The notes under the pieces: generated by a model
The model's input: the letters and a program-made list of their open reading frames with translations, nothing else
Database searches by the model: none
What the model was told of the DNA's origin: nothing
Translations under genes and position numbers: made by a program
NCBI RefSeq assembly: GCF_017349075.1
Contig: NZ_JAFMOF010000002.1
Coordinates: forward strand, 1,488,001-1,552,000
DNA length: 64,000 nucleotides
Direction of reading: 5' to 3'
Origin: Streptomyces triculaminicus
GTDB lineage: Bacteria; Actinomycetota; Actinomycetes; Streptomycetales; Streptomycetaceae
Shown: in pieces, positions 35,080-44,111 of the stretch
How the letters are laid out: each line of letters opens with the position of its first letter
Numbering within the stretch: position 1 is the first letter of the stretch

Positions 35080-35972
35080 GGTTTCCACGGCTGATGACCT
35101 CCTCGGTCGAGTGGGCGCACCGTTTCGGCACGGTGCAGCTTGTCGGGGTTGCGGATGCCGTAGAGGCCGGTGATCCGTCCGTCGTGAATCTCGAACGCGA
35201 CCAGCCAGTCGAGTTCGCCGTCGGTGAGGAACCGTGCCGCGGGCATGCCGTTGTAGGTGACCTGTTCGACGCGGGTCGTCGCGGCGGTGGCGCGGGTGAC
35301 GCCGAGGACGAAGCGGGCGACGTCGTCGCGGCCGATGATCGGGCGACGGGCGGCGACGACCTTCCCGCCGCCGTCGGAGAGCTGCACGACATCGGGTGCC
35401 AGCAGGTCCATCAGCACCTGGACCTCTCCGGTCGCCGTCGCGAGCAGGAACCGTTGGACGATCGCCCGTGTGGCCTCGGAGTCGGGCTCGAAGCGACGGC
35501 GCCGCGCGTGGACGTGCCGGCGGGCGCGGTGGGCGATCTGGCGGACGGTGACCTCGGTCTTCCCGATCGAGGCGGCGATCTCGCCGTGGGAGTAGCCGAA
35601 CACGTCGTGCAGCACGAACACCGCGCGCTCGGTCGGGTTCAGCGTCTCCAGGACGAGCATCATGGCCATCGACACCGACTCGGCCAGGACCGCGTCCTCG
35701 CTCACGTCGGGTGCGGTACGGATCGGTTCGGGCAGCCACGTGCCCACGTATTCCTCGCGCCGTGCCTTGACCGCACGCAGATGATTGAGGGCCTGCCGGG
35801 TCACCACCCGGACCAGGTAGGCGCGCGGATGCTCGACCGTGTCCGGATCGACCGCGCTCCACCGCAGGTAGCTCTCCTGCAGTACGTCCTCGGCGTCGCC
35901 GGCGCTGCCCAGCATCTCGTAGGCGATGGTGAACAGCAGCGGACGGTGTTCGGTGAAGGCGTCCTCAGCCAT
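35076..35972 (-). CDS. SigJ-type ECF sigma factor with SnoaL-like tail
   Basis: 298 residues. Region 2 is FTEHRPLLFTIAYEMLGSAG and DAEDVLQESYLRW; region 4 is ERAVFVLHDVFGYSHGEIAA followed by KTEVTVRQIAHRARRHV. The last 120 residues form a SnoaL_2-like domain (VQRFLLATATGEVQVLMDLL to ITGLYGIRNPDKL), the mark of ECF41/SigJ sigma factors that need no separate anti-sigma factor. Usually paired with a neighbouring oxidoreductase or carboxymuconolactone-type gene; here the coupled gene is an SRPBCC protein. ATG 35972. Confidence 0.87.
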   Translation of the reverse strand: MAEDAFTEHRPLLFTIAYEMLGSAGDAEDVLQESYLRWSAVDPDTVEHPRAYLVRVVTRQALNHLRAVKARREEYVGTWLPEPIRTAPDVSEDAVLAESVSMAMMLVLETLNPTERAVFVLHDVFGYSHGEIAASIGKTEVTVRQIAHRARRHVHARRRRFEPDSEATRAIVQRFLLATATGEVQVLMDLLAPDVVQLSDGGGKVVAARRPIIGRDDVARFVLGVTRATAATTRVEQVTYNGMPAARFLTDGELDWLVAFEIHDGRITGLYGIRNPDKLHRAETVRPLDRGGHQPWKP

Positions 35973-36189
35973 GGCCCGACCTCGGCCCGAGCACGCGTTG
36001 GCATCCCGGCATCACACCGGCTCCTCTCTTCGGTTGCCCATCGAGACACGCCGGACCGGCGAACCGTGACAGTCCCTCATTGTGATTCGCTTCACAACGC
36101 CCCTCCAAGGTCGCTGCGTTGGCCACAGCATGCAGCCCGTCGTTCGAAAATCACCGGCCGTCGCCGGTCTCACCAGCGAAGATGGGCGC

Positions 36190-36762
36190 ATGCAGAAGAT
36201 CTCTACGCTCTTCGTCCGTGACCCCGACGACCGCCGGTACGTCCTCCCCGAGGTGACGCCCGGCTGCGAGTGGGTGATCGCGGGCGAAGGCATACCGACT
36301 CGCAAGTACGACGGCACGTGCGTGATGCTCGACGGCACCGGCGAGTGGTGGGCCCGTCGCGAGGTCAAGCCGCGCAGGACGCCCCCGCCCGGCTACCTGG
36401 CGGTCGAGACGGACGAGGTGACGGGCAAGACCGTCGGCTGGGAGCCCATCGCGCAGTCGTCGTTCGCGAAGTTCCACGCGGAGGCGCTGGCGAACTTGGC
36501 GGCGGAGGCCGCCGGGACGTTCGCCCCGGGCACGTACGAGCTGGTCGGCCCGAAGGTGAACGGCAACCCGGAGCGCAAGGAGCAGCATGAGCTGATCGCC
36601 CACCGGGGTGCCGCGCAGTGCGACATCCCGGAGCGTTCCTTCACCATGATCCGCGACCGCGTCCTGACCTTCCACACGTCGGACGGCTGCGAGGGCGTCG
36701 TCTTCCACCACCCCGACGGCCGGATGGCGAAGATCAAGGCCCGCGACTTTCCGTCGTGCTGA
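36190..36762 (+). CDS. RNA ligase, DUF5565-like
   Basis: 190-residue ATP-dependent ligase-type nucleotidyltransferase. Motif I is TRKYDGTCV with lysine nucleophile K39, motif IIIa region YELVGPKVNGNPE (116-128), motif IV EGVVFHH (168-174) and motif V MAKIKARDF with K181/K183. The core set is complete and very compact, like the small RNA ligases of the Rnl/DUF5565 group, with no C-terminal OB or tRNA-binding domain. ATG 36190 is chosen because it begins at the conserved region; an upstream in-frame ATG at 36082 would add 36 residues. Probably acts in RNA end repair; target unknown. Confidence 0.72.
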   Translation: MQKISTLFVRDPDDRRYVLPEVTPGCEWVIAGEGIPTRKYDGTCVMLDGTGEWWARREVKPRRTPPPGYLAVETDEVTGKTVGWEPIAQSSFAKFHAEALANLAAEAAGTFAPGTYELVGPKVNGNPERKEQHELIAHRGAAQCDIPERSFTMIRDRVLTFHTSDGCEGVVFHHPDGRMAKIKARDFPSC

Positions 36763-36920
36763 TAGCCGCCCGGCGGGGCGGACTGGAGCAGGAGTCCGGG
36801 GTATGGGTCCTCGCCCAGCACCTCGGCCGCGGGACAGCCGAACAGATCGATCCCGTCGAGCACGACAGGAACGACTGCCGGAGCGGGGCGTTGTCAGTGG
36901 GGGCGGCTAGTTTCCTTCTC

Positions 36921-37529
36921 ATGAGTTCCGCACTGAGTGTCTATCTGCTCGACCCCGCCGCGACGCGTGCGCTGGTCGGTTCCCGCGACGACCAACTGCT
37001 CGAGGTGATACGCGACAGTTTCGGGGACCAACTGGCCCATGACGACGACTGGTTCCGTCACGAGATCGAGAAGGGCGCCCCCACCGCGTACGAGGCGCTG
37101 CGTACGGTCGTGCACGGCGGCCCCTTCAGCGAGGACGAGCAGCACGCCTTTCAGTACGGGTACGCGTACAAGCGGCTGTGCGAACTGACCGGCTCGTTCC
37201 TCGACAACTCCTGCTTCACCCCGCACCGGGGCGACTGGCTGTCGGTGGTGGACAAGGGGCTGACGGAGCTGGGGATCACCGCGGTGTCGGTGGCGGAGTT
37301 CGGCTATTGCGGCCTGCCGAATCCGCTGCCGTGGACGTACATGCCGGGGTGCGGCGTGTGGACGCCCGAGCAGTGCGCGCAGGCGCTGGAGCAGTTCGAG
37401 GAGACCAAGCGGAAGGGGCACGCGCCGCCGCTCGAGCCCGAGGTCGTGGACGCCGTCTTCGACTGCATCGGCTGGCTGCGGCTTGCGGAGAGCCGACCCG
37501 GGTTCGGTGTCATCGGCTTCGTTTCCTGA
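36921..37529 (+). CDS. DUF7691-like hypothetical protein
   Basis: 202 residues starting MSSALSVYLLDPAATRALVG, with FQYGYAYKRLCELTGSFLDN and GYCGLPNPLPWTYMPGCGVW in the middle. The layout fits a Streptomyces family annotated as DUF7691, function unknown. Soluble, Cys- and Trp-containing. ATG 36921 lies 158 nt after the RNA ligase on the same strand, so co-transcription is possible. Confidence 0.65.
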   Translation: MSSALSVYLLDPAATRALVGSRDDQLLEVIRDSFGDQLAHDDDWFRHEIEKGAPTAYEALRTVVHGGPFSEDEQHAFQYGYAYKRLCELTGSFLDNSCFTPHRGDWLSVVDKGLTELGITAVSVAEFGYCGLPNPLPWTYMPGCGVWTPEQCAQALEQFEETKRKGHAPPLEPEVVDAVFDCIGWLRLAESRPGFGVIGFVS

Positions 37530-37594
37530 GATGGTGCATTCCGTTCCGAAGGAGCACCGGAGGGGCCGGGCCGCGCCGGATTGAGAGGCGGAGC

Positions 37595-38539
37595 ATGAAG
37601 CGGAGCATGAACACGTGCGCGCATGAGGACACTCGGCACACCGACTCCGTCCCCCTGCACCGCTTGCAGGTCCCCCGGCCGCAGGTGCCGCCGTTCGCCA
37701 TGGGCTCGTTCGACTCCCTCGGCCCCGATTCCCGGGCGGGCTACCCCCACCGGCACACCTTCTACGAGATCGTCTACGTAACCGGCGGTTCGGGTACGCA
37801 CGTCATCGACCTCGTCCGCCGGCCGCTGCGCCCGCCGCACCTATGCGTACTGCTGCCCGGTCAGGTGCACCACTGGGAACGGGCCTCCGACCTCCGCGGT
37901 GTGCTGATGCTGTTCACCGAGGACTTCCTCCTGGCCCGTCCCGGCGACCGGCACCTTCTGCGCGCGCTCGGCGAGCGGCCATGGCTGCACCTGCCACCCG
38001 GGCCGCCGACCGGCCTTGCCGAGCCCGCCGAGCCGGGCGAGGACGGCGCCGGCATTGGTGCGCTGTTCCGGTCCATGGAACGGGAATGCACCGCCAAGGC
38101 GGACGGCTACGTCTCCGTGCTGGAGGCCTACCTTCACATTCTCCTCATACGCGCCCTGCGCCTGCCCGCCGCCCGGGAGCACGGCACGGCCACGGGCCGG
38201 GCGGTGGAGGTGTCCCGGACGTTCGGCCTGCTCTTGGCCGAGAGTGCAGGGGCCGAGGGATCGGTCGGTGCCTACGCGGCCCGCCTCGGCGTCTCGGTCG
38301 GCTACCTGAACGAGGTGGTGAAGCAGGCGACCGGCCGGACCCCCGGCGAGCTGGTGCGCGCGGCACGGCTCCTGGAGGCGAAACGTCTGCTGGCCGGCTC
38401 CGGCCTCGGCGTGGGGCAGGTCGCGCGGCGCGTGGGGTTCACGGATCCCGCGTACTTCTGCCGCTTCTTCCGCCGGGAGACCGGCATCAGCCCGGGGGCC
38501 TTCCGGCGGGCGGCCGCAGGCGCGGCCACGGAGGAGTGA
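37595..38539 (+). CDS. AraC family regulator
   Basis: 314 residues. An N-terminal cupin sensor (PHRHTFYEIVYVTGGSGTHV, CVLLPGQVHHWE) is followed by a C-terminal AraC HTH pair (AYAARLGVSVGYLNEVVKQA and GQVARRVGFTDPAYFCRFFR). ATG 37595 follows GAGGCGGAG; ATG 37607 also has CGGAG before it. The intradiol dioxygenase 125 nt downstream on the same strand is a possible target. Confidence 0.85.
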   Translation: MKRSMNTCAHEDTRHTDSVPLHRLQVPRPQVPPFAMGSFDSLGPDSRAGYPHRHTFYEIVYVTGGSGTHVIDLVRRPLRPPHLCVLLPGQVHHWERASDLRGVLMLFTEDFLLARPGDRHLLRALGERPWLHLPPGPPTGLAEPAEPGEDGAGIGALFRSMERECTAKADGYVSVLEAYLHILLIRALRLPAAREHGTATGRAVEVSRTFGLLLAESAGAEGSVGAYAARLGVSVGYLNEVVKQATGRTPGELVRAARLLEAKRLLAGSGLGVGQVARRVGFTDPAYFCRFFRRETGISPGAFRRAAAGAATEE

Positions 38540-38664
38540 GTCGGGGGACCGCGTCGGAGCGGACACCCACAGGAATCACCACGTTCACCGAACGGAGTCC
38601 ATCGATCCGCACGTTCGTTCTCCCTAGGTTCGTCAGCGAGCCACTCACCCCCAGGAGGCGGACC

Positions 38665-39336
38665 ATGACGGACGAGCACCCCGGCGCCGGAGCCGGCGCC
38701 GACGCCCCGGAACCCTTCGGACGGCGGTCGGTCAGTCGCAAGACGCTGCTGAAGGCGGCACTCATCGCGGTGCCCATGCCCGCGCTGCTCGGCAGCGGAG
38801 TGGCTCTCGCCCGCGACCACCGGCCGTCGGACCCGCCCCTCACCCCGACGCCGTACTGCGACGACGGGGACGATCCGACGCCGCCGCAGACCGAAGGCCC
38901 GTACTTCAAGCCGGACTCTCCCGAACGCGCCTCCCTGCTGGAACCCGGTACGCGCGGCACCCGGCTCACGATCAGCGGCTACGTCTTCGGCCTGACCTGC
39001 CGCCCGGTCGCGCACGCTCTGCTGGACTTCTGGCAGGCGGACACGGCCGGTGCGTACGACAACACGGGATTCCGGCTGAGAGGACACCAGTACACCGACG
39101 CGCGCGGAGCCTTCATGCTGACCACCATCGTCCCCGGGCTCTATCCGAGCCGCACCCGCCACATCCACGTCAAGGTCCAGGCGCCCGGGGGCCCCATCCT
39201 CACCACCCAGCTCTACTTCCCTGGTGAGCCCCGCAACAACACCGACCCGATCTTCAATCCGGCCCTCCTGATGAACGTCCGTCAGGCCGGCCCAGCGAAG
39301 CAGGCGACGTTCGACTTCGTCATCGGCGGAAGCTGA
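38665..39336 (+). CDS. Exported intradiol ring-cleavage dioxygenase
   Basis: 223 residues with a twin-arginine-type signal (GRRSVSRKTLLKAALIAVP, about 19-37). The mature domain has the family start TEGPYFKPDSPERASLLE, WQADTAGAYDN with an iron-ligand Tyr, and GLYPSRTRHIHVKVQAP with the Tyr-His-His ligands. It should hold non-heme Fe(III) and open catechol-type rings outside the cell. ATG 38665 follows CAGGAGGCGG. Extracellular intradiol dioxygenases of streptomycetes act on lignin-derived catechols; the exact substrate here is unknown. Confidence 0.85.
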   Translation: MTDEHPGAGAGADAPEPFGRRSVSRKTLLKAALIAVPMPALLGSGVALARDHRPSDPPLTPTPYCDDGDDPTPPQTEGPYFKPDSPERASLLEPGTRGTRLTISGYVFGLTCRPVAHALLDFWQADTAGAYDNTGFRLRGHQYTDARGAFMLTTIVPGLYPSRTRHIHVKVQAPGGPILTTQLYFPGEPRNNTDPIFNPALLMNVRQAGPAKQATFDFVIGGS

Positions 39337-39387
39337 CCGATCAACGTCCGGGGCGCGGCACGTCAACGCCGGATCGCGAGCGGAGCG

Positions 39388-40521
39388 TCACAGCGCGTCG
39401 ATCCGGGGGAAGACGGCCTCGTCCAGAACGATTCCGATGCCGGCCGCGACCGGAATGGCGATGAGCGCGCCGACCACCCCGAGCAGCGCACCGCCGATCA
39501 CCACGGCGACGACCGTGACGATGGGGTGCACGCTCACGGCGTAGCTCATCGCCTTCGGCATGATCAGATAGTCCTCGGCCAGGCGGAAGCCGACGTAGAA
39601 GCCGGCCGTGGCCAGCGCGACCGGGAAGGACACCGAGAGCGCGACCAGGCTGACCACCAGGCCGCCGATGGTGGAGCCGACCACCGGCACCATGTCCATC
39701 AGCGCGACGAAGACGCCGAGCGCGGCGGCGTAGGGCACGTCCAGGGCCACGCACCACAGGAACGTGGCGAGACCCGCGATGGCGGATGTGACCGCGTTGC
39801 CCAGCATGTAGCGACCCACGCGCCACAGGATCTCCTCGGTCACGTCGATCACCTTGGCGCGCCGGCTCAGCGGTACGAACCGGTAGGCGAATCGTTTCAG
39901 GTGCTCCATGCCGGCCATGAAGTAGATGGTCAGGATGATGACGAGGCCGGTCCCGGTGACCGCGCTGAGCACGATGTGACCCGCGCCCAGCAGCCCCCCG
40001 AGCACGGCCGAGCCGCCGCCCGCCCCGAGCTGCTCGCGCAGCTTGGCGACGAGGTGGTAGCGATTCTCGAGCCGGCCGAGCAGCGAGTGGCGGTCGTGGA
40101 GCTGCTGCAGCCACTTCGGCACGGCGTCGGCGAGCGCGGAGACCTCCTTGGATACCGGGGGGATGACCAGCGCGAGGAAGCCCGCGAGCGCCACCAGCAG
40201 GCCCGCGATCACGACGACCACCGCCCAGCCCCGGCCGATGCGCCGCCGCGCGAGCCACCCCACCACCGGCTCCAGGCTGATCGCCACGAACAGGGCCAGC
40301 AACAGGAGGGTGAGCAGGTCCCTGATGTGCAGCACCGTCTGCAGCGCCACGAAGGCGAGCGTCAGCCCCAGGCCGATACCGAAGCCGACGGCGAACCAGG
40401 ACGACGTCGGTCGTACCCGGCGCTCGCGCCCCGCACGCCGTCCGCCCGGTCGCGCGCCGGCGCCCTCGGATGTCGCGTCCGCTCCCTCTTCTCCCTCTTC
40501 CGCACCGTTGCCGGTCAGCAC
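39388..40521 (-). CDS. AI-2E family transporter
   Basis: 377-residue multi-helix permease of the AI-2E/PerM family. A charged N-terminal region of about 40 residues precedes eight or so helices (SSWFAVGFGIGLGLTLAFVA to ALIAIPVAAGIGIVLDEA), with the usual large soluble loop (about 120-170) and DMVPVVGSTIGG near the seventh segment. GTG 40521 is preceded by GGAGAGGAGG; the frame is open to 40638. Exported compound unknown; the quorum-signal name is historical. Confidence 0.82.
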   Translation of the reverse strand: MLTGNGAEEGEEGADATSEGAGARPGGRRAGRERRVRPTSSWFAVGFGIGLGLTLAFVALQTVLHIRDLLTLLLLALFVAISLEPVVGWLARRRIGRGWAVVVVIAGLLVALAGFLALVIPPVSKEVSALADAVPKWLQQLHDRHSLLGRLENRYHLVAKLREQLGAGGGSAVLGGLLGAGHIVLSAVTGTGLVIILTIYFMAGMEHLKRFAYRFVPLSRRAKVIDVTEEILWRVGRYMLGNAVTSAIAGLATFLWCVALDVPYAAALGVFVALMDMVPVVGSTIGGLVVSLVALSVSFPVALATAGFYVGFRLAEDYLIMPKAMSYAVSVHPIVTVVAVVIGGALLGVVGALIAIPVAAGIGIVLDEAVFPRIDAL

Positions 40522-40774
40522 TCCCTCCTCTCCGCCACCGGGCCCGGACCGGCGGTCGTCGGCCCGGGCCCGGTCGGTGCATACCCCTCCGGCGCGGCGC
40601 GTGACCGAACGGCGCGGAATACCACCTGCAGGGAGCATGGGGAGCCAGCCAGCCAGCCAAGCAGGCAGGCAGACGGTCCGCGGCCTCCGGCGACGGCGGA
40701 TCCGCTGAGTGCCACCCGTGGGCCATTGCCGGCCATTGCCGGGCGTCCCGTCTCCCGTGCACCCTGATGGTCTT

Positions 40775-41587
40775 ATGGAGACACGTACGTTGACCGTGCC
40801 CGGGGCCGAGATCTACTACGAGGTACGCGGATCGGGGCGGCCTCTTCTGCTCGTCAACGGTGGCGACGGCGACGCGGCCCTCTTCGGGCCGCTGGCCGCA
40901 CTGCTGTCGGAGACCTACACCGTCATCACGTTCGACCTGCGCGGCAACTCCCGCAGCCGCCTCACGGGCCCGCCCGAGGAACAACGGATCGAGGGGCACG
41001 GCCAGGACGCCCACCTGCTGCTGAGCGCGGTCGCCGGCGGCGAACCGGCGTACGTCTTCGGCACCAGCTACGGCGGGATGATCGGCATGGACCTGCTGGC
41101 CCGTCACCCCGACCAGGTGCGGGCTCTGGTGGCGCACGAGCCGTTCCTCATCGATCTCCTGCCCGACGCGGACCGCTGGCACGCGTTCTTCCAGGAGATC
41201 TACGACCTGTACGAGCGCGAGGGGCTCGACGCCGCCTTCCGGAAGCTCGGCGACGCGATCGGCGTGGACGCGCCGCCGGAACCGGCGGAGGGCCTGCCCG
41301 AGCCGGTGCGGCAGATGCTGGCGCGCCTGCGGGTCAACATGGACACCTGCCTGCGGTACGAGCTCCGCTCGTTCGTCCGGTTCAGGCCGGACGTCGCCGC
41401 ACTGCGCGCCGCGCCGTTCACGCTGGTGGTCGGCGGCGAGGGGCCGCAGACGCTGCTGCACCGTACGGCGGGCGTCCTGGCGGAGAGCGTCGGCACCGGG
41501 ATCGTGGAGTTCCCGGGCGGACACGTGGGCTTTCTGACGCACGCGGCGGACTTCGCGACAGCGTTGCGCGGCACGCTCGAGGGCTGA
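40775..41587 (+). CDS. Alpha/beta hydrolase
   Basis: 270-residue alpha/beta-fold hydrolase. The oxyanion segment is LLLVNGGDGDA, the nucleophile elbow VFGTSYGGMIG (Ser about 98) and the late His in FPGGHVGFL. The motif G-T-S-Y-G-G and the overall length fit esterases or C-C hydrolases acting on small metabolites. ATG 40775 (METRTLTVPGAEIYYEV). Divergent from the AI-2E-type gene; regulation is not visible. Confidence 0.83.
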   Translation: METRTLTVPGAEIYYEVRGSGRPLLLVNGGDGDAALFGPLAALLSETYTVITFDLRGNSRSRLTGPPEEQRIEGHGQDAHLLLSAVAGGEPAYVFGTSYGGMIGMDLLARHPDQVRALVAHEPFLIDLLPDADRWHAFFQEIYDLYEREGLDAAFRKLGDAIGVDAPPEPAEGLPEPVRQMLARLRVNMDTCLRYELRSFVRFRPDVAALRAAPFTLVVGGEGPQTLLHRTAGVLAESVGTGIVEFPGGHVGFLTHAADFATALRGTLEG

Positions 41588-41804
41588 ACGACGGCGACCG
41601 TCACCGTCCCGTATTCCCTTGTGCCCCCAGGGAACGATGTGGTGATCGACACGCAGATACGCGCCTCGCTGGATGGCTAAGCTTGCGAACGCGTGGCCGA
41701 TGAAAGGGTTTTCCGGCCATGGAGGATCCCGCGTGTGTGCAGCCCGGTCTGCTGCCGCCGTGAGGAGCAGACCACCGTTCCAGGTGAAGTGGGGGAATTC
41801 GAAC

Positions 41805-42512
41805 ATGGCAGTGAAACCGCCCAAACACGACGAGGCCCGGCGCGTCGCGGGCCTGGAGGCCGCACAGGAGAAGGCGATCGCGCTGTTCGCCGAGGTGGAG
41901 GCGCGCGGGCTGGTGGCGCCCGGCGTGGGGGAGCGGGAGGCGAGCGACCGCATCCGGGACCTGGCGAACGAGATGTTCGGCACGACCAAGCACTGGCACA
42001 AGCGCATCGTCCGTTCCGGTCCCAACACCCTCGCCCCGTACCAGGAGAACCCGCCGGACCGCGTCATCGACGAGAACGACATCGTCTTCGTCGACTTCGG
42101 TCCGATCTTCGAGGAGTACGAGGCGGACTTCGGCCGCACGTACGTCTTCGGTGACGACCCGGACAAGCACCGGCTCGTCCGCGACCTCCCCCGCATCTTC
42201 GACGCCGGGCGCGCCGCGTTCGAGGCCGATCCCGGAATCACGGGCAAGCAGCTGTACGCCGAGGTCGAGCGCCTGGCCGCCGAGGCCGGCTGGAGCATCG
42301 GCATCTGGCACACCGGGCACCTCGTGGGCGAATTCCCGCACGAGACCAACGAGGGCGCGAAGACCCAGTCCTACATCACGCCCGAGAACGACGGCCCGCT
42401 GCGCCGCACCGACCGCGGGGGCCGGGTCTGCCACTGGATCCTCGAGCTGCACCTCGTCGACGAACAGCGCCGGTTCGGCGGCTTCTACGAGCAGCTGCTC
42501 GACCTGGCCTGA
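41805..42512 (+). CDS. M24 family metallopeptidase (creatinase/aminopeptidase fold)
   Basis: 235-residue pita-bread-fold protein. The five metal-ligand positions are readable: VDFGP and ADFGRTY (Asp, Asp), IWHTGHLVGEFPHE (His and region), and HWILELHLVD (Glu). It is shorter than true aminopeptidases P, lacking the N-terminal domain. ATG 41805 follows GGGGGAATTC. In many species such free M24 domains cleave Xaa-Pro or small amides. It lies about 1.4 kb upstream of the lanthipeptide-like gene but there is no proof of a link. Confidence 0.8.
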   Translation: MAVKPPKHDEARRVAGLEAAQEKAIALFAEVEARGLVAPGVGEREASDRIRDLANEMFGTTKHWHKRIVRSGPNTLAPYQENPPDRVIDENDIVFVDFGPIFEEYEADFGRTYVFGDDPDKHRLVRDLPRIFDAGRAAFEADPGITGKQLYAEVERLAAEAGWSIGIWHTGHLVGEFPHETNEGAKTQSYITPENDGPLRRTDRGGRVCHWILELHLVDEQRRFGGFYEQLLDLA

Positions 42513-42675
42513 CCCCTGGCAGAGTACGGCTGCCGGACCGCCGGCGGGACGTCGGGCGGGGCGTCGTCGCAGGTGAGCGTCGTGCGGTGTGCCTGCCTGC
42601 CTGGCTTGCTCTGCGGTCCGGCTCGGTCGTTAGGGTGGCGTGATCATTGTTTGAAGAAAGGCCACGGCGTTCACG

Positions 42676-43614
42676 GTGACCGAGTCCCGCCCCCACTTCC
42701 TGTTCTCCTTCGGCACGCTGAGGGAGGAGCACGTCCAGACCGCGCTCTTCGGTCAGTCCGTGCCCAGTTCCACGGCGTCGCTGGTCGGCTACACGACCAG
42801 GCCCCTGCCGATCACCGACCAGTCCGTGATCGACGCCAGCGGCCTTGATGTGCACCTGACCCTGGAGCGCAGGATCGGAGCCGTCGTCGACGGTGCCGTC
42901 CTGTGCCTCACCGACGAGGACCTCGCCGCGGCCGACGCGTACGAGGTCGACGACTACACCCGCCGGCGGGTGCTCCTCACCTCCGGTGAGAGCGCCTGGG
43001 CGTACGTGGACGCGAAGCCGCTGCGCTCGGCGGAGCGCATCGTCATCGTGGGCGACAGCATCGCCTACGGACGCTGCGATCCGCACGGCGGATGGGCAGC
43101 GCACCTGGCGGCCGCTCACATCGCCCGGAACGAGGCCGCGCACCGGGTCTTCAACCTGGCCATCCCCGGCAGCACCCTGACCGACGTCAGTGAGCAGACG
43201 CCCCCGCTCCTGGCCGCTCGCCGGCCCGACACCATCCTCGTCGCCGCCGGCATCAACGACTCCGCCGTGCCGCTCGCCACCCAGCCGGCCGGCCACGACG
43301 GGCTGGCCCGCCTCGCGGACGACCTCGGCTCGCTGGCCGCCACGGCCCAGAGCCACAACGCGCGGCTCGTCGTCGCGGGCCCGACGTGGCTGGACGAGGC
43401 GCGCACCGGCGACTACGAGGGCTTGTGCTTCACCCGGGCCCGGGCGCTGGCCCTGCGCGAGTCCATACAGGCCTGGTGCGCGGAGAACCACGTCGACTTC
43501 CTCGACATGTGGGAGCCGCTGCGCGACAGCCCCGAACTGTTCGTCGACGGCCTTCACCCCACCGCCGAGGGCCATCAGGTGCTCTACCGACACCTGGAAT
43601 CCCTCAGCCGCTGA
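42676..43614 (+). CDS. GGCT-like domain fused to SGNH/GDSL hydrolase
   Basis: 312 residues in two domains. Residues 8-112 are gamma-glutamylcyclotransferase-like: FLFSFGTLREEHVQ corresponds to the YGTLR loop, and AADAYEVDDYTRRRV carries the candidate catalytic Glu90. Residues 121-312 are an SGNH hydrolase: block I VIVGDSIAYG (Ser128), block III AGINDSAVP (Asn194) and block V DGLHPTAEGH with the Asp-x-x-His dyad. Both active sites look intact. GTG 42676 starts VTESRPHFLF. The fusion is unusual; it may process gamma-glutamyl or acyl-ester substrates in one pathway, which is inference. Confidence 0.78.
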   Translation: MTESRPHFLFSFGTLREEHVQTALFGQSVPSSTASLVGYTTRPLPITDQSVIDASGLDVHLTLERRIGAVVDGAVLCLTDEDLAAADAYEVDDYTRRRVLLTSGESAWAYVDAKPLRSAERIVIVGDSIAYGRCDPHGGWAAHLAAAHIARNEAAHRVFNLAIPGSTLTDVSEQTPPLLAARRPDTILVAAGINDSAVPLATQPAGHDGLARLADDLGSLAATAQSHNARLVVAGPTWLDEARTGDYEGLCFTRARALALRESIQAWCAENHVDFLDMWEPLRDSPELFVDGLHPTAEGHQVLYRHLESLSR

Positions 43615-43864
43615 GCCCACGATGGCAGCGGGCAGGCCTTCGGGACCGTTCGGGCTCGCCCGGGACCGGGTCTTTTCCGCGCGGCGCACGAACGGGACCC
43701 GGCAGGCGGTCCAACGACGCACGCGCCGCCCGAACACGCCTGCCCGCTCCCTGACCTGGGTGCTATTGCTGAGGTAAGCGATCGGTGAGTGCGCGGCCTC
43801 CTGGCCGTGCGGGCCGGGTCGGCCGTGCTGTGGGCACGCTGCGGGCCGGGGAGAGGTGCGGGAA

Positions 43865-44023
43865 ATGATCCTTCTTGATCTTCAGGTCATGGGCGTCGCG
43901 TACCGGGTGTACGACGCGCGAGGCGAGGGGCTCGATGCCTCCACCGGACCCAACAGCGATCTCAGCGTCGGCACCTGCGACGAGCCGAGCAACTTGAGCG
44001 TTCTTTTGTGCCACGAAGGGTGA
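43865..44023 (+). CDS. Class III lanthipeptide precursor (SapB/AmfS-like), orphan
   Basis: 52-residue peptide. The leader starts MILLDLQVMG, matching the LxLQ recognition helix of RamS/AmfS-type precursors. The C-terminal core holds two copies of the Ser-x-x-Ser-x3-Cys motif, SDLSVGTC (33-40) and SNLSVLLC (44-51), separated by DEP, the same arrangement as in SapB (SRASLLLC and SSLSITTC), and ends HEG. Each motif would give one (methyl)lanthionine or labionin ring. ATG 43865 is preceded by GAGAGG at 8 nt. No LanKC synthetase (RamC/AmfT), ABC exporter pair or RamR-type regulator occurs within the window, so the enzyme would have to be elsewhere. A strong hairpin follows 89 nt downstream. Confidence 0.75.
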   Translation: MILLDLQVMGVAYRVYDARGEGLDASTGPNSDLSVGTCDEPSNLSVLLCHEG

Positions 44024-44111
44024 TGGTGGGGAGGCCGCGGGCGGTACGTCGTCGGACTGCCCCGCCGGCGCCCGTTCGTACGCCGTGGCGTTCCCCTTCG
44101 CCAAAACGCCA

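Noticed and set aside
37594..37620. Repeat GGAGCATGAA before the AraC gene as a regulatory repeat
   Set aside because: Two copies only; explained by two closely spaced ribosome binding site/ATG units.
39341..42349. 1002-codon minus-strand frame
   Set aside because: It is antisense to the hydrolase and M24 genes and out of frame with the AI-2E-type gene, with no recognisable domain.
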